The notes: generated by a model not told the origin, from the sequence alone. A stretch of 64,000 nt of DNA from Pseudorhodoferax sp. Leaf265 (GCF_001422365.1 NZ_LMMT01000016.1:22227-86226); one strand, 5' to 3'. Counted from the stretch's first letter, positions 1 to 8,348 are shown. Program-made: numbers and translations.

Positions 1-783
1 GCCCAGCACCACGCGGAACTTGAACTGCCGGTCGTGCACTGCGCGGCCGGCGTTGGCGCTGCGGCCCAGCTGCGCCGCGGGCAGGCCCGCGCGCTGCGGC
101 CGGTTGCGCGCATGGCCCAGGCGACTGCGGTCTTCGGGGGCGAGGGGCAGCCAGTGCGCGACGTGCTCCTCGATGCGCACCGGCACGCGAAAGTGCTGCG
201 CCAGCAGCTTGGCCAGGCCCTCGGGGTGGCGGCTGCGCGCGCCCAGCAGGCCGGCCTGGAACAGCTGGGCCTGGCGCGGCAGCGCACCCTGCAGCGGCGC
301 CGTGCCGGCATGGCCGAAGCCCGCACCCAGCCAGGCGGCGAAGCGGTCCTGCGCGGGGCGGTCGTGCTGCACCGTGGGCTGGGCGTCGGCCCAGGCGCGG
401 TAGAACAGCGCCAGCATGCGGTGGTGGAAGATGTCCAGGAAGCGCGCGGCCGTCGGGTCGTTGCGCCAGCGCTGGCGTTCGCGCACGTACTCGGTCAGGT
501 GCAGCGGCATCGGGCCCTGCGGGCCGAGCAGGCCGAAGAAGCGCACGCCCAGGCGTGGCGCGGGCATGTCCCTCTCGTGCGCGAAGCTGGCGAGCGGGGC
601 GGGCGCGAAGTCGAGCTCCGGTTCTTGCCCCAGGCGCACGGGCTCCTGCGCAGGGCGCAGCGCGCGGCCGATGCGCGGCGCCTCCGGGTGCAGGGCCTCC
701 AGGCGGCGCAGCAGCGCGAAGAAGTCGTGCGCCCAGGGCTCGGCGCGCACCGCCGCGAACAAGGCCTCGCGCTGCGGCTTCAC
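1..783 (-). CDS. tssG: T6SS baseplate subunit TssG, 3' end cut by window edge
   Basis: TssG partners TssF in the baseplate wedge of the type VI secretion machine (family knowledge). The 261 readable codons contain family-typical blocks: LLGPQGPMPLHLTEY at residues 85-99 and FLDIFHHRMLALFYRAW at 115-131. The start is inferred as GTG at 783. The ATG at 860 that overlaps the tssF stop is not usable, because its frame stops after 26 codons at 780. The gap of 73 bp to tssF contains a C/G-run hairpin repeat, so coupling between the two genes looks disrupted. The C-terminal part lies beyond position 1. Identification is firm; the exact start is less so. Confidence 0.9.
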   Translation of the reverse strand, partial: MKPQREALFAAVRAEPWAHDFFALLRRLEALHPEAPRIGRALRPAQEPVRLGQEPELDFAPAPLASFAHERDMPAPRLGVRFFGLLGPQGPMPLHLTEYVRERQRWRNDPTAARFLDIFHHRMLALFYRAWADAQPTVQHDRPAQDRFAAWLGAGFGHAGTAPLQGALPRQAQLFQAGLLGARSRHPEGLAKLLAQHFRVPVRIEEHVAHWLPLAPEDRSRLGHARNRPQRAGLPAAQLGRSANAGRAVHDRQFKFRVVLG

Positions 784-856
784 TGGAGCCCCCTTCGGCC
801 TGCGGCCCGTCCCCCCAGGGGGGAGCGAGCTTGCTTGGGGCGGCCCGGCGCGGCGC
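784..856. repeat. GC-rich hairpin element between tssF and tssG
   Basis: The 73-bp spacer holds a near-perfect C6/G6 palindrome (CCCCCCTGGGGGG read on the minus strand) flanked by AAGCAAGCTCGC and GGGCCGCAGGCC motifs. tssF and tssG normally sit very close together, so this looks like an inserted short intergenic repeat. Only one copy is visible in the window, so its repeat status is inferred. Confidence 0.4.
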
Positions 857-2749
857 TCATACCGTTTCCCGCTGCCCGATGCGCGGCGCCCAGCGCATCA
901 GCTCGCCGCGCTGGGGCGTGCGCAGCACCAGCTGGGTGAACGCATTGATGGCCGCATGGCGCGCGAAGAAGCGTTCCAGCACGCTGGCGAACAGGAAGGC
1001 GCTGGTGCCCTGGTAGGCCAGTTCGTCCAGTTCCAGCACGATCTCGATGCCGCTGCCGAAAGCCATCGGCCCCTTGAAGGGCAGGCGGCGCACGATGGGC
1101 TGCACCCGCAGCGCGAGCACGCCGGCCACCTGGCGCGCCCAGGCAGCGTCGTCGGGCGGGGCGTACAAGGCCAGCGTGGTGCGCAGCGCCGCTGCAGCGT
1201 CGGCCGGCGATGCGCCGACCAGCGACAGGTGGTTCAGGCTCAGGTGGCTGACGAGCTGCCAGCCGGGTTCGCCCGCCGGCCTGCGCGTGACCGGCCGCGT
1301 CGGCCCGCGCAAGGCATCCACGCGCCGCACGGGTCCGGCCGCGTCCAGCCGCCACACGGGTTTTTGGTTGGCATCGGCGCCATGCGGCAGCAGCATCGGC
1401 AGGTCGCGGTTGCTGACCCAGGCCGCCACCGACAGCTGGCGGATGTCGTCGCGGTAGGGCGCATGCTGCGGGTCGACCAATGCGAGATACACCTCCTGGC
1501 CGATGTACGAGGAGCGCGCGCCCTGCGTCATCTGCCGCTGCGAGCGCAGCCGGGGCTCGCGCCGCAGCGTGTAGAAGCCGTGGGCCTGCGCGGCATCGCT
1601 GGTGCCTGCGGCCTGCTGCGTCGCGTAGAGCGGCTCGAAGCGCTGCTGGCCCACGGCCCCGTTGCCGTAGCCCGTGACCGATTCCAGGCTGTGCACCTCG
1701 AAGTCCATGGGCCGCGTGCGGTCGGGCACCACGTGGTACTCCCAGGCGCCGGGGCCGAGCTGGATGCGGTCCAGCCGCTTGCGGAACAGGTTGATGGCCG
1801 GCGTGCAGTGCAGTGCCAGGCTGCTGCGGTCGACCAACGCCTCCAGCGGCGCATCGCCGCGGCGCAGCAGCACGACGAGCTCCACCTCGTCGCCGACCAC
1901 CTGCGCCAGCCGGGCGGCCAGGTCGCCGATCTCGAAGAACAGCAGGCGCTGCGGCATGGCAGCCGCCTCCTGCAGCAGCCGGTAGCCCGAGAAGGCGCGC
2001 AGCGACTCGGGCAGCAGCGCCTCGTCGGCGCCGAACCCCAGCGGCCGCAGGCTGTCGGGGCCGCGCCAGGCCGGCGGCGTGCCGGCCTGGCCGGTGAGCA
2101 CCAGCGTGCCGGTGCAGGCGCTGTGCAGCAGTTCGTGCAGGCGCAGGGCCACCTCGTCGGGCGCGCTGAGGTAGAAGGCCAGCCGGTCCAGCCCCAGCTG
2201 GCGAAAGCCCAGGCCACCGCCGGTGCGTAGCCGGATGCGCAGGCCGCCCTGCGTGCCCTGGGCCTGCGGCAATCGGCCCAGCGGCAGGTCGGGCGCGTGC
2301 GTGAAGTACTGCACCGACACCAGCTCCACGGGCCACAGCGTGACCGCGTGCGCGGTGCGGAACTCGCAATGCGTGTCCTGCCCGCGCGCCGGCTCGGCCA
2401 TGACGGCGCTGCCGCGCGGCACCACATGGCCGCGCGTGAGGTTCGGGTCCAGCAGGTCGGCGTCGAAGCGCGCCACCATCATCGATGGCACGGGCGCGAG
2501 GAAGTTCGGGTAGCTGGCTTCGAGCAGCTGGGCGATGAGCCGCGGCTGCTCGGCCTCGATCTTGAGCTGCACGTGCGCGGCCATGAAGGCAAAGCCCTCC
2601 ATGAGCCGCTCGACATACGGGTCGGTGACCTCCATGCCTTCCATGGACAGGCGCGACGCGATCTTGGGGAAGGCATGCGCGAACTCACTGCCGACCTCGC
2701 GCAGGTGCGTGAGCTCGTCGCTGTAGAGGCGCAGGAGGCGGGGGTCCAT
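857..2749 (-). CDS. tssF: T6SS baseplate subunit TssF
   Basis: TssF (VasA/ImpG family) is a cytoplasmic baseplate protein of the contractile type VI secretion apparatus. The 630-aa product opens with MDPRLLRLYSDELTHLREVG and continues with FAHAFPKIASRL and DPYVERLMEGFAFMAAHVQ, the hallmark N-terminal block of the family; length is also typical (about 580-630). It is read after tssE and the 177-aa unknown gene, whose stop lies 6 bp before this ATG. The ribosome binding site is weak, which suggests dependence on translation of the upstream gene. Identification is secure. Confidence 0.96.
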   Translation of the reverse strand: MDPRLLRLYSDELTHLREVGSEFAHAFPKIASRLSMEGMEVTDPYVERLMEGFAFMAAHVQLKIEAEQPRLIAQLLEASYPNFLAPVPSMMVARFDADLLDPNLTRGHVVPRGSAVMAEPARGQDTHCEFRTAHAVTLWPVELVSVQYFTHAPDLPLGRLPQAQGTQGGLRIRLRTGGGLGFRQLGLDRLAFYLSAPDEVALRLHELLHSACTGTLVLTGQAGTPPAWRGPDSLRPLGFGADEALLPESLRAFSGYRLLQEAAAMPQRLLFFEIGDLAARLAQVVGDEVELVVLLRRGDAPLEALVDRSSLALHCTPAINLFRKRLDRIQLGPGAWEYHVVPDRTRPMDFEVHSLESVTGYGNGAVGQQRFEPLYATQQAAGTSDAAQAHGFYTLRREPRLRSQRQMTQGARSSYIGQEVYLALVDPQHAPYRDDIRQLSVAAWVSNRDLPMLLPHGADANQKPVWRLDAAGPVRRVDALRGPTRPVTRRPAGEPGWQLVSHLSLNHLSLVGASPADAAAALRTTLALYAPPDDAAWARQVAGVLALRVQPIVRRLPFKGPMAFGSGIEIVLELDELAYQGTSAFLFASVLERFFARHAAINAFTQLVLRTPQRGELMRWAPRIGQRETV

Positions 2750-2755
2750 GGGGCT

Positions 2756-3289
2756 CTACGGCTGCCCGCACTGTCCGTACACATTGAGTGCTTCGCTTGC
2801 AACTGCTAGCCCGCCAATGACACAACCCAAGACTGGGGCGCCGACGCAAGACAGTGGTGCCATTGCAGTCGTAATCGTCAACGAAGCGATGGCCATCTTG
2901 CATTTGTCAAGCTGCCCGAGGCCTGCCGCTGCCACCACCTTCTCGGCCATCGTCAGGGTGATGTAGGCAGAGGCTTTCGCCGGAGACATTCCAGCGACTT
3001 TCAGCAAACCAATCGACTTGAGTGTCTGCGCGGCCGCAAAGTTGGTGAGCTTTAGCCCATCCGATGCGCTTGCAGTGGCCGCTACTTTGGACACGGAATA
3101 TGCCTTCTTTGTTAGCGAATGTGCTAGCTGCGCTTTGGTTTGTGGAAAGTCCTTGGCGATTTCCAAAGTCGCAGCGAACACTCGGACAAGTGCTGCCGTA
3201 AGTTCAGTGTCTTTTGCCAGTTTGGAAACGTTCTTGTCTGGGCTGTTAGCAAGCAGGTTGCTTACTTGCGTAGGTGTCACAGTTGACAT
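2756..3289 (-). CDS. unknown 177-aa protein inside the T6SS operon, possible effector or immunity protein
   Basis: I do not recognise this family. The ATG at 3289 is preceded by a good GAGGAG site, so it is very likely translated; an in-frame upstream start would overlap tssE. Residues 1-70 are polar, Lys/Thr/Ala-rich and predicted helical. Residues 108-170 are strongly hydrophobic and glycine/alanine-rich, ending in PVLGCVIGGLAVASEALNVYG, which could form a membrane hairpin. Base composition is visibly less GC-rich than tssE and tssF on either side, suggesting acquisition. A pore-forming T6SS effector, an immunity protein or an accessory subunit are all possible; the function is inference from position and composition only. 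Confidence 0.75.
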   Translation of the reverse strand: MSTVTPTQVSNLLANSPDKNVSKLAKDTELTAALVRVFAATLEIAKDFPQTKAQLAHSLTKKAYSVSKVAATASASDGLKLTNFAAAQTLKSIGLLKVAGMSPAKASAYITLTMAEKVVAAAGLGQLDKCKMAIASLTITTAMAPLSCVGAPVLGCVIGGLAVASEALNVYGQCGQP

Positions 3290-3308
3290 GCTGGCTCCTC
3301 GTTTGTGT

Positions 3309-3836
3309 TCAGCGAGGTGTACGTACAGACGCGGAGGCACCCCTATCCCGCACCTCCACCTGCCCCGCCTCCAGATCCATCTGCGTGCGCAGCAGGATCT
3401 CCAGCGGCACCGGCTGCGACCACAGGTGGCCGCTGATCTCGAACTCGATCACGTTGTGCGTGTCCAGCACGCTGCTGGGCTCCACGGCGCGCACCTGCAG
3501 GCTGTCGGCCAGGATGCGGGGCTCGTAGCGCAGGATGGCCTGGCGGATGGTGCGTTCCAGCACGCCGACGTCGAGCCGGGATGCCAGTTGGCCCGACAGC
3601 GCGGGCAGGCCGAAGTTCAGCACGCTGGCGCCCACCTGCGGGTAGGCGTCGGCGGTGGCGCCCAGCGGCTGCACGGTGTTGAACAGCGCACTCAGGTCGC
3701 GCAGCACGGCCTGGCGCAGCTGGGCCTTGGACATGACGCGGTGGTCGTCGGCCTCCTGGCGTTCGCCCGGCGCGTCGTCGGTGAGCCGGTCCAGCAGGGC
3801 CGGCTGCAACCGGTTGCGGGCGTCCACGGTGGCCAT
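3309..3836 (-). CDS. tssE: T6SS baseplate subunit TssE (gp25/lysozyme-like)
   Basis: TssE is the phage gp25-like baseplate protein that links the wedge to the sheath. The 175-aa product has the N-terminal LQPALLDRLTDD segment and a gp25 domain at about residues 35-155, with VLNFGLPALSG, LERTIRQAILRYEPRI and the terminal strand region EFEISGHLWSQPVPLEILLRTQMD. It follows the second hcp by 15 bp in the operon. The unknown 177-aa gene begins 19 bp after its stop. Length and motifs match the family well. Confidence 0.93.
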   Translation of the reverse strand: MATVDARNRLQPALLDRLTDDAPGERQEADDHRVMSKAQLRQAVLRDLSALFNTVQPLGATADAYPQVGASVLNFGLPALSGQLASRLDVGVLERTIRQAILRYEPRILADSLQVRAVEPSSVLDTHNVIEFEISGHLWSQPVPLEILLRTQMDLEAGQVEVRDRGASASVRTPR

Positions 3837-3851
3837 GGCGCACGCCGGCCC

Positions 3852-4358
3852 TCAGGCGGGCAGGACCTCGTCGTCGAAGCTGAACGTGCCCGAGCCCAGG
3901 CCCGCGCTCTCTTGCGGCTGGTAGGCGATGCCGATCTTGGTGAACGCAATGGACACGCGCTCCAGCGGCCGGCCGTCGTCGCCGACCTCGATGTCCAGCC
4001 CCACCACGCGCGCGCCTTCCAGCGTCATCGTGAAGTAGTCCAGCGCCTCGCCGCCGGCCTTGCGCATGGTCAGCACGGCTTCCTTGATCTCGTCGTTCGT
4101 AGCCAGCGCGCTCAGCAGCGCGGTGGACGCCGCGTCGATGCCCTTGGTCACGACGAGGTGGCGGTACACGCGCCGCGCCGTGCGTTCGGTCGAGCCGATC
4201 GCCGTGTTGGCGCTGACGCCCCAGCTCCAGCGCAGCAGCTGGATCTCCTCCTCGTGGCCCTCCGTGGTGACCTCGCCCTTGACCTTGCCGGCGCGCTTGG
4301 TGTGCACGCTGAGGAACAGGTCGGACGCGCCGTCGCTTTGCCCGGACAGGGGGACCAT
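3852..4358 (-). CDS. hcp: T6SS tube protein Hcp, second copy
   Basis: Hcp forms hexameric rings that stack into the inner tube and is itself secreted. The 168-aa product fits the Hcp1 family: DLFLSVHTKRAGKVKGEV near residues 13-30, the acidic GHEEEIQLLRWSWGV block, KGIDAAST, and EAVLTMRKAGGEALDYFTMTLEGARV, ending with YQPQE. It differs strongly from the neighbouring hcp (162 aa), so the two are diverged paralogues rather than a recent duplication. Which copy builds the tube and which might carry cargo cannot be told from sequence alone. Confidence 0.92.
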   Translation of the reverse strand: MVPLSGQSDGASDLFLSVHTKRAGKVKGEVTTEGHEEEIQLLRWSWGVSANTAIGSTERTARRVYRHLVVTKGIDAASTALLSALATNDEIKEAVLTMRKAGGEALDYFTMTLEGARVVGLDIEVGDDGRPLERVSIAFTKIGIAYQPQESAGLGSGTFSFDDEVLPA

Positions 4359-4420
4359 GTCAGTCTTCCGTTGTGCCGTGCGCCGCCGTCACGGTCCGGC
4401 ACCGGGCCGCAACGCACTGA

Positions 4421-4542
4421 TCCGAAGGCCGCGGAGCAGGCCATGCCAGCGGACGCTTTGGCCCGGGCTCTGCCCGGCCGCTGGCGGCGCCCCTGGAGGG
4501 GGATGGAATGTCTACACGCAGTGAGACATCCAAACGGGGTGG
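4421..4542. repeat. 122-bp structured intergenic repeat, copy A
   Basis: This segment matches 62488-62608 in the same orientation with roughly 9 differences, one an indel. It begins 8 bp below the stop codon (4551-4553) of the minus-strand hcp and separates the two hcp genes. It can fold into several hairpins: CCGGGC-TCT-GCCCGG at about 4483-4497 and ATGTC...GACAT around an inner CAC/GTG pair near 4508-4530. A 3' mRNA structure or mobile palindromic repeat is likely. Confidence 0.8.
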
Positions 4543-4550
4543 ATTCAACT

Positions 4551-5039
4551 TCACACCTTCTTGTTGGTGGTCACGTCCCAGCCGCCGACGACCTCGCCGC
4601 CCAGGCCGCCCTTGCCGTCCTGCGGCTTGTACTTGAACTCGATCTTTCCGTAGTTCAGCGCGACCTGTTCCATCGGAATGATGTCGGCGCCGGCCGAGCC
4701 GCTGTTCTGGTAGCTGCTGACCATCACCGGCGACAGGATCACGGTGAGGAATTCCTCCTGCTCGCCGCCGGCCTTGCGGCACACCAGCGTGGCGGTGGCC
4801 AGGTGCTCGCCGGTGCAGCACGCGGTGAGCAGCTTGGCCGAGGCCTTGTCGGTCTTCTTCACGAAGTGGAAGTCCTGCAGCGAGACCTTGCCGCTGCCGC
4901 CGCCACCGCCGCTGCTGAACGAGCCGGCATTGGTGCCGCCCAGGCTCCAGGATTCCAGTTCGATCTCGCCGGCATGCTTGTCGTCGGTGGACTCGCCTTC
5001 GACGCCGTCGATCTTCAGGTAGTAGTCAACATGGGCCAT
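4551..5039 (-). CDS. hcp: T6SS tube protein Hcp, first copy
   Basis: The 162-aa protein begins MAHVDYYLKIDGVEGESTDD and carries ELESWSLGGTN, a Gly/Ser loop (SFSSGGGGGSGK), QDFHFVKKTDKASAKLL and the closing strand IEFKYKPQDGKGG. These are typical of the Hcp family of secreted tube proteins, which assemble as hexamers and contact effectors and VgrG. It lies between tssC and the second hcp, the usual position. A 122-bp repeat follows its stop and may separate expression of this abundant structural protein from the downstream genes. Confidence 0.93.
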   Translation of the reverse strand: MAHVDYYLKIDGVEGESTDDKHAGEIELESWSLGGTNAGSFSSGGGGGSGKVSLQDFHFVKKTDKASAKLLTACCTGEHLATATLVCRKAGGEQEEFLTVILSPVMVSSYQNSGSAGADIIPMEQVALNYGKIEFKYKPQDGKGGLGGEVVGGWDVTTNKKV

Positions 5040-5133
5040 GGTTTCCTCGCTTCAGTGGTGGTTGAACGTCGTGGCGTTGGCAGGGAGACCGGGCACGCAC
5101 GACGGCCCATGCCCGGCTCCGCAGTCGGCGGCT

Positions 5134-6630
5134 TCAGGCGCCCTTTTGCGATGGCAGCTTGGACACCAGCCGCAGCGACACCGTGAGGCCTTCGAGCTGG
5201 TAGTGCGGCCGCAGGAAGAACTTGGAGGTGTAGTAGCCGGGGTTGCCGGGCACCTCCTCGACGGTGACCTCGGCCGCGGCCAGCGGCTTCCTGGACTTGG
5301 TGGCCTCGCTCGAGTTGGCGGGGTCGCCGTCCACGTAGTTCATGATCCATTTGTTCAGCCACTTGGCCATGTCGGCGCGCTCCTTGAACGAACCCACCTT
5401 GTCGCGCGCGATGCACTTGAGGTAGTGCGCAAAACGCGAGCAGGCGAACAGGTAGGGCAGGCGGGCCGACAGGTTGGCGTTGGCCGTGGCGTCGGGGTCG
5501 TCGTACTCCTCGGGTTTTTGCAGCGACTGCGCGCCGATGAAGACGGCGAAGTCCGAGTTCTTGCGGTGCAGCAGCGGCATGAAGCCGTTCTTGGCCAGCT
5601 CGGCCTCGCGCCGGTCGCCGATGGCGATCTCGGTCGGGCACTTCATGGCCACGCCGCCGTCGTCCGTGGGGAAGGTGTGGGTCGGCAGGCCTTCCACCGC
5701 GCCGCCCGACTCGACACCTCGGATGCGCGTGCACCAGCCGTACAGCTTGAACGAGCGGTTGATGTTGACGGCCATGGCATAGGCCGAGTTGGCCCAGGCG
5801 TAGGCCGAGTGGTCGGCACCGGTGGTCGATTCCTCGAAGTTGAATTCCTCCACGGGCGCGGTCTTGGCGCCCCAGGGCAGGCGCGCCAGGAAGCGCGGCA
5901 TCGCCAGGCCGATGTAGCGCGCGTCGTCCGAGGCGCGCAGCGAGCGCCAGGCCGCGTACTCAGGCGTGGTGAAGATCTTGGTCAGGTCGCGCGGGTTGGA
6001 CAGCTCCTGCCACGAACCCATCTGCATCAGGTTGGGGCTGGCCGCGGCGATGAAGGGCGTGTGCGCGGCGGCGGCCACCTTGCTCATCTCGCCCAGCAGC
6101 TCCACGTCGGGCGGGCTGTGGTCGAAGTAGTAGTCGCCCACCAGCGCGCCGAAGGGCTCGCCGCCGAGCTGGCCGTACTCCTCCTCGTAGACCTTCTTGA
6201 ACAGCGGGCTCTGGTCCCAGGCCGTGCCCTTGAACTTCTTGAGCGTCTTGCCGAAGTCCTTCTTGGAGATGTTCATGACGCGGATCTTCAGCATCTCGTC
6301 CGTCTCGGTGTTGTTGACGAGGTAGTGCAGGCCGCGCCAGGCGCTCTCCAGCGCCTGGAACTCGGGGTGGTGCAGGATCAGGTTGACCTGCCTGGAGAGC
6401 TGCTCGTCGAGCTCGGCGATCATGGCCTCGATGCTGGCCATCACGTCGCCGTCGATCAGTTTGGTCGAGGCCAGCGCCTGCTGCGCCAGGGTGAGTACCG
6501 CGTTCTGGACGGCATTGCGCGCGTCGTCGGACTTGGGCTTGAACTCCTGGTTCAGCAGCGCGGCGAACTCGCTGCCCTCGTAGGCGATGCCTTGCAGCGG
6601 CGCTGCGCTCTGGAGTGTGTCTTCGGCCAT
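5134..6630 (-). CDS. tssC: T6SS sheath large subunit TssC
   Basis: TssC (VipB/ImpC) polymerises with TssB into the contractile sheath. The 498-aa length is typical. Recognisable blocks are FQALESAWRGLHYLVNNTET near residues 90-109, EYGQLGGEPFGALVGDYYF, the FLARLPWG motif, and the C-terminal PGYYTSKFFLRPHYQLEGLTVSLRLVSKLP. It is read directly after tssB (43-bp gap) and before hcp (94-bp gap containing a small CCGGGCA/TGCCCGG inverted repeat). Identification is secure. Confidence 0.97.
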   Translation of the reverse strand: MAEDTLQSAAPLQGIAYEGSEFAALLNQEFKPKSDDARNAVQNAVLTLAQQALASTKLIDGDVMASIEAMIAELDEQLSRQVNLILHHPEFQALESAWRGLHYLVNNTETDEMLKIRVMNISKKDFGKTLKKFKGTAWDQSPLFKKVYEEEYGQLGGEPFGALVGDYYFDHSPPDVELLGEMSKVAAAAHTPFIAAASPNLMQMGSWQELSNPRDLTKIFTTPEYAAWRSLRASDDARYIGLAMPRFLARLPWGAKTAPVEEFNFEESTTGADHSAYAWANSAYAMAVNINRSFKLYGWCTRIRGVESGGAVEGLPTHTFPTDDGGVAMKCPTEIAIGDRREAELAKNGFMPLLHRKNSDFAVFIGAQSLQKPEEYDDPDATANANLSARLPYLFACSRFAHYLKCIARDKVGSFKERADMAKWLNKWIMNYVDGDPANSSEATKSRKPLAAAEVTVEEVPGNPGYYTSKFFLRPHYQLEGLTVSLRLVSKLPSQKGA

Positions 6631-6673
6631 GGTTGCGTCTCTCCCAGGTATGCGGATACAGGGGCCGGCGGGG

Positions 6674-7198
6674 TCAGGCGGCGGCCGGCTGGTCGGCTGC
6701 AGGCGCTTCGGGCTTCTTCGCCGCGGCCAGCGAGGCCAGCAGCGCGGGGTCGGCCATCACCTTGGCCAGCAGGTCTTCGGCGCCGGTCTTGCCGTCCATG
6801 TAGGTCAGGAGGTTGGCCAGCTCCTGGCGCGCCTTGAGCAGCTGCTTGAGCCCGTCGACCTTCTGCGCCACGGCGGCGGGCGAGAAGTCGTCCAGGTTCT
6901 TGAACGTGAGCTCGACCGCCAGCTTGCCCTCGCCGGTCAGCGTGTTGGTCACGGGGAAGGCCACGCGCGGCTTCATCGACTCCATGCGCGCGTCGAAGTT
7001 GTCCACGTCGATCTCCAGGAACTTGCGCTCGTTGACGGGCGGCAGCGGCTCGGCCGGCTTGCCCGAGAGGTCGGACAGCACGCCCATGACGAACGGCAGC
7101 TGCACCTTCTTCTCGGCGCCGTAGAGCTCGACGTCGTACTCGATCTGCACGCGCGGCGCGCGGTTGCGGGCGATGAACTTCTGACTGCTGGTGGCCAT
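6674..7198 (-). CDS. tssB: T6SS sheath small subunit TssB
   Basis: TssB (VipA/ImpB) is the small sheath protein that wraps the Hcp tube with TssC. The 174-aa product has RVQIEYDVELYGAEKKVQLPFVMGVLSDLSG at residues 16-46 and the DIDVDNFDARM-type segment (FLEIDVDNFDARMESMKPR), both characteristic. The C-terminal 15 residues are an Ala/Pro-rich tail. It sits 36 bp after tssA and upstream of tssC, the conserved gene order. Confidence 0.97.
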   Translation of the reverse strand: MATSSQKFIARNRAPRVQIEYDVELYGAEKKVQLPFVMGVLSDLSGKPAEPLPPVNERKFLEIDVDNFDARMESMKPRVAFPVTNTLTGEGKLAVELTFKNLDDFSPAAVAQKVDGLKQLLKARQELANLLTYMDGKTGAEDLLAKVMADPALLASLAAAKKPEAPAADQPAAA

Positions 7199-7234
7199 GG
7201 TGGGCTCCTTGTGGTCGGCGGGCGGTCGGACGGC

Positions 7235-8230
7235 TTACTTGGGGGCGCCGGCGAGCTTCTCGATCTGGCCCACGCCGTCGGGCATCAGGTCGCGGATGAT
7301 CTCGAGGAAGTTCTTGGTCATCAGGCGCTGCGCGCGCTTGATGAACAGCGGGGCGGGGTTGGTCGGCTCGTTGCGCTCGATCCAGTCGCTCACGCGCTCC
7401 AGCATGCGGATCGCGTCTTCGCGGGAGTGGATCGTGCCGGGCGCCGGTGCGGCCACGGCCGCTTCGGCTGCCACGGTGTTCGCCGCGGGCTGCGCTGCGG
7501 GCGTTCCCTGCGCCTGCTGGCCGGCCTGGGCCACGGCGCCCAGCAGCGCGGCCAGGGGCTTGAGGTCGGGCGAACGGCCGGCGCCGAGCTGGCGGTCCAG
7601 CGCCGCGGCCATGCCCTGCACGGCGGGCAGGCCGGCCTGCATGGCGCCGGCCAGCGCCGGAACCTGCGCTTGCGCGGCAGCAATGGCGGGCGACAGGGCC
7701 TCGGCGGTGGGAACGGCTTCACCACCATGGGGCTTGGCGCCGCCGAAGGCCAGCTCCAGGTCGCGCACCGTGACGGCATTGCGGGCAGGCGTCAGTGCGG
7801 CGCGGCGCAGGTCGGCCAGGCCCTCTTCCTTGAACAGGGGCCAGATCGCGCTGATGCGTTCCGTGGGGTCGTTGTCGTCGCCCGCATCCAGCTGCGGGTG
7901 CACCAGCGGCCAGTGCTGCTCCAGCAGGCCGTGCAGCAGCTGCAGCCCCTGCACCATGCCGACCAGGCCCTGGACATGGGCGGCGCTGCGCGTGAGCCAG
8001 ACGGCCACGCGCAGGTCGCGGGTGCGCGCGGCCAGGTCCTGCGCATGCCGGTGCACCGCATGCCAGTCGGGCGGTGTGGCCGCGATGAGCTTGGTGCCGT
8101 ACTGCTGCTCGGGCGTGCCCGCGGCGGCGCGCTCCAGCGCCTGGAACGCGTCGTCGTGGTCCAGCGCCGGCCCGCACGGCGCGTCGCCGGCGAGGGGGGT
8201 GAGGAGCGCGTCGGTGTCGAGCGTTGGCAT
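7235..8230 (-). CDS. tssA: T6SS assembly protein TssA
   Basis: TssA coordinates baseplate priming and tube/sheath growth. The chosen ATG at 8230 gives 331 aa. The ImpA N-terminal domain is visible at residues 5-120 (PLAGDAPCGPALDHDDAFQ; DLRVAVWLTRSAAHVQGL). The C-terminus carries SREDAIRMLERVSDWIERNEPTNPAPLFIKRAQRL and FLEIIRDLMPDG, the conserved family end. The middle is Ala/Pro/Gln-rich and looks like a linker. It is the first gene of the operon here; 118 bp separate it from the upstream kinase stop. Confidence 0.92.
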   Translation of the reverse strand: MPTLDTDALLTPLAGDAPCGPALDHDDAFQALERAAAGTPEQQYGTKLIAATPPDWHAVHRHAQDLAARTRDLRVAVWLTRSAAHVQGLVGMVQGLQLLHGLLEQHWPLVHPQLDAGDDNDPTERISAIWPLFKEEGLADLRRAALTPARNAVTVRDLELAFGGAKPHGGEAVPTAEALSPAIAAAQAQVPALAGAMQAGLPAVQGMAAALDRQLGAGRSPDLKPLAALLGAVAQAGQQAQGTPAAQPAANTVAAEAAVAAPAPGTIHSREDAIRMLERVSDWIERNEPTNPAPLFIKRAQRLMTKNFLEIIRDLMPDGVGQIEKLAGAPK

Positions 8231-8258
8231 GCAGTGGTCCTGCGGGAGGGTTGCGGAC

Positions 8259-8308
8259 CACTTTAGGACGGCAGGACCGCGTGCACAGCGGACGAAAGTC
8301 ACTTTGGG
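8259..8308. promoter_or_regulatory. possible operator: direct repeats upstream of tssA
   Basis: CACTTTAGG (8259-8267) and CACTTTGGG (8300-8308) recur 41 bp apart, each preceded by a GCGGAC motif, in the short region between tssA and the kinase gene. They could be binding sites for a T6SS regulator. No convincing -35/-10 or sigma-54 promoter was found alongside, so this is tentative. Confidence 0.3.
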
Positions 8309-8348
8309 CCGGCGCGGCGTCCCGCGAAATGGGGATGGCCGCCGCGCG

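Noticed and set aside
3018..5186. A 722-codon plus-strand open frame across tssE and both hcp genes
   Set aside because: It lacks any domain and opposes well-supported T6SS genes.
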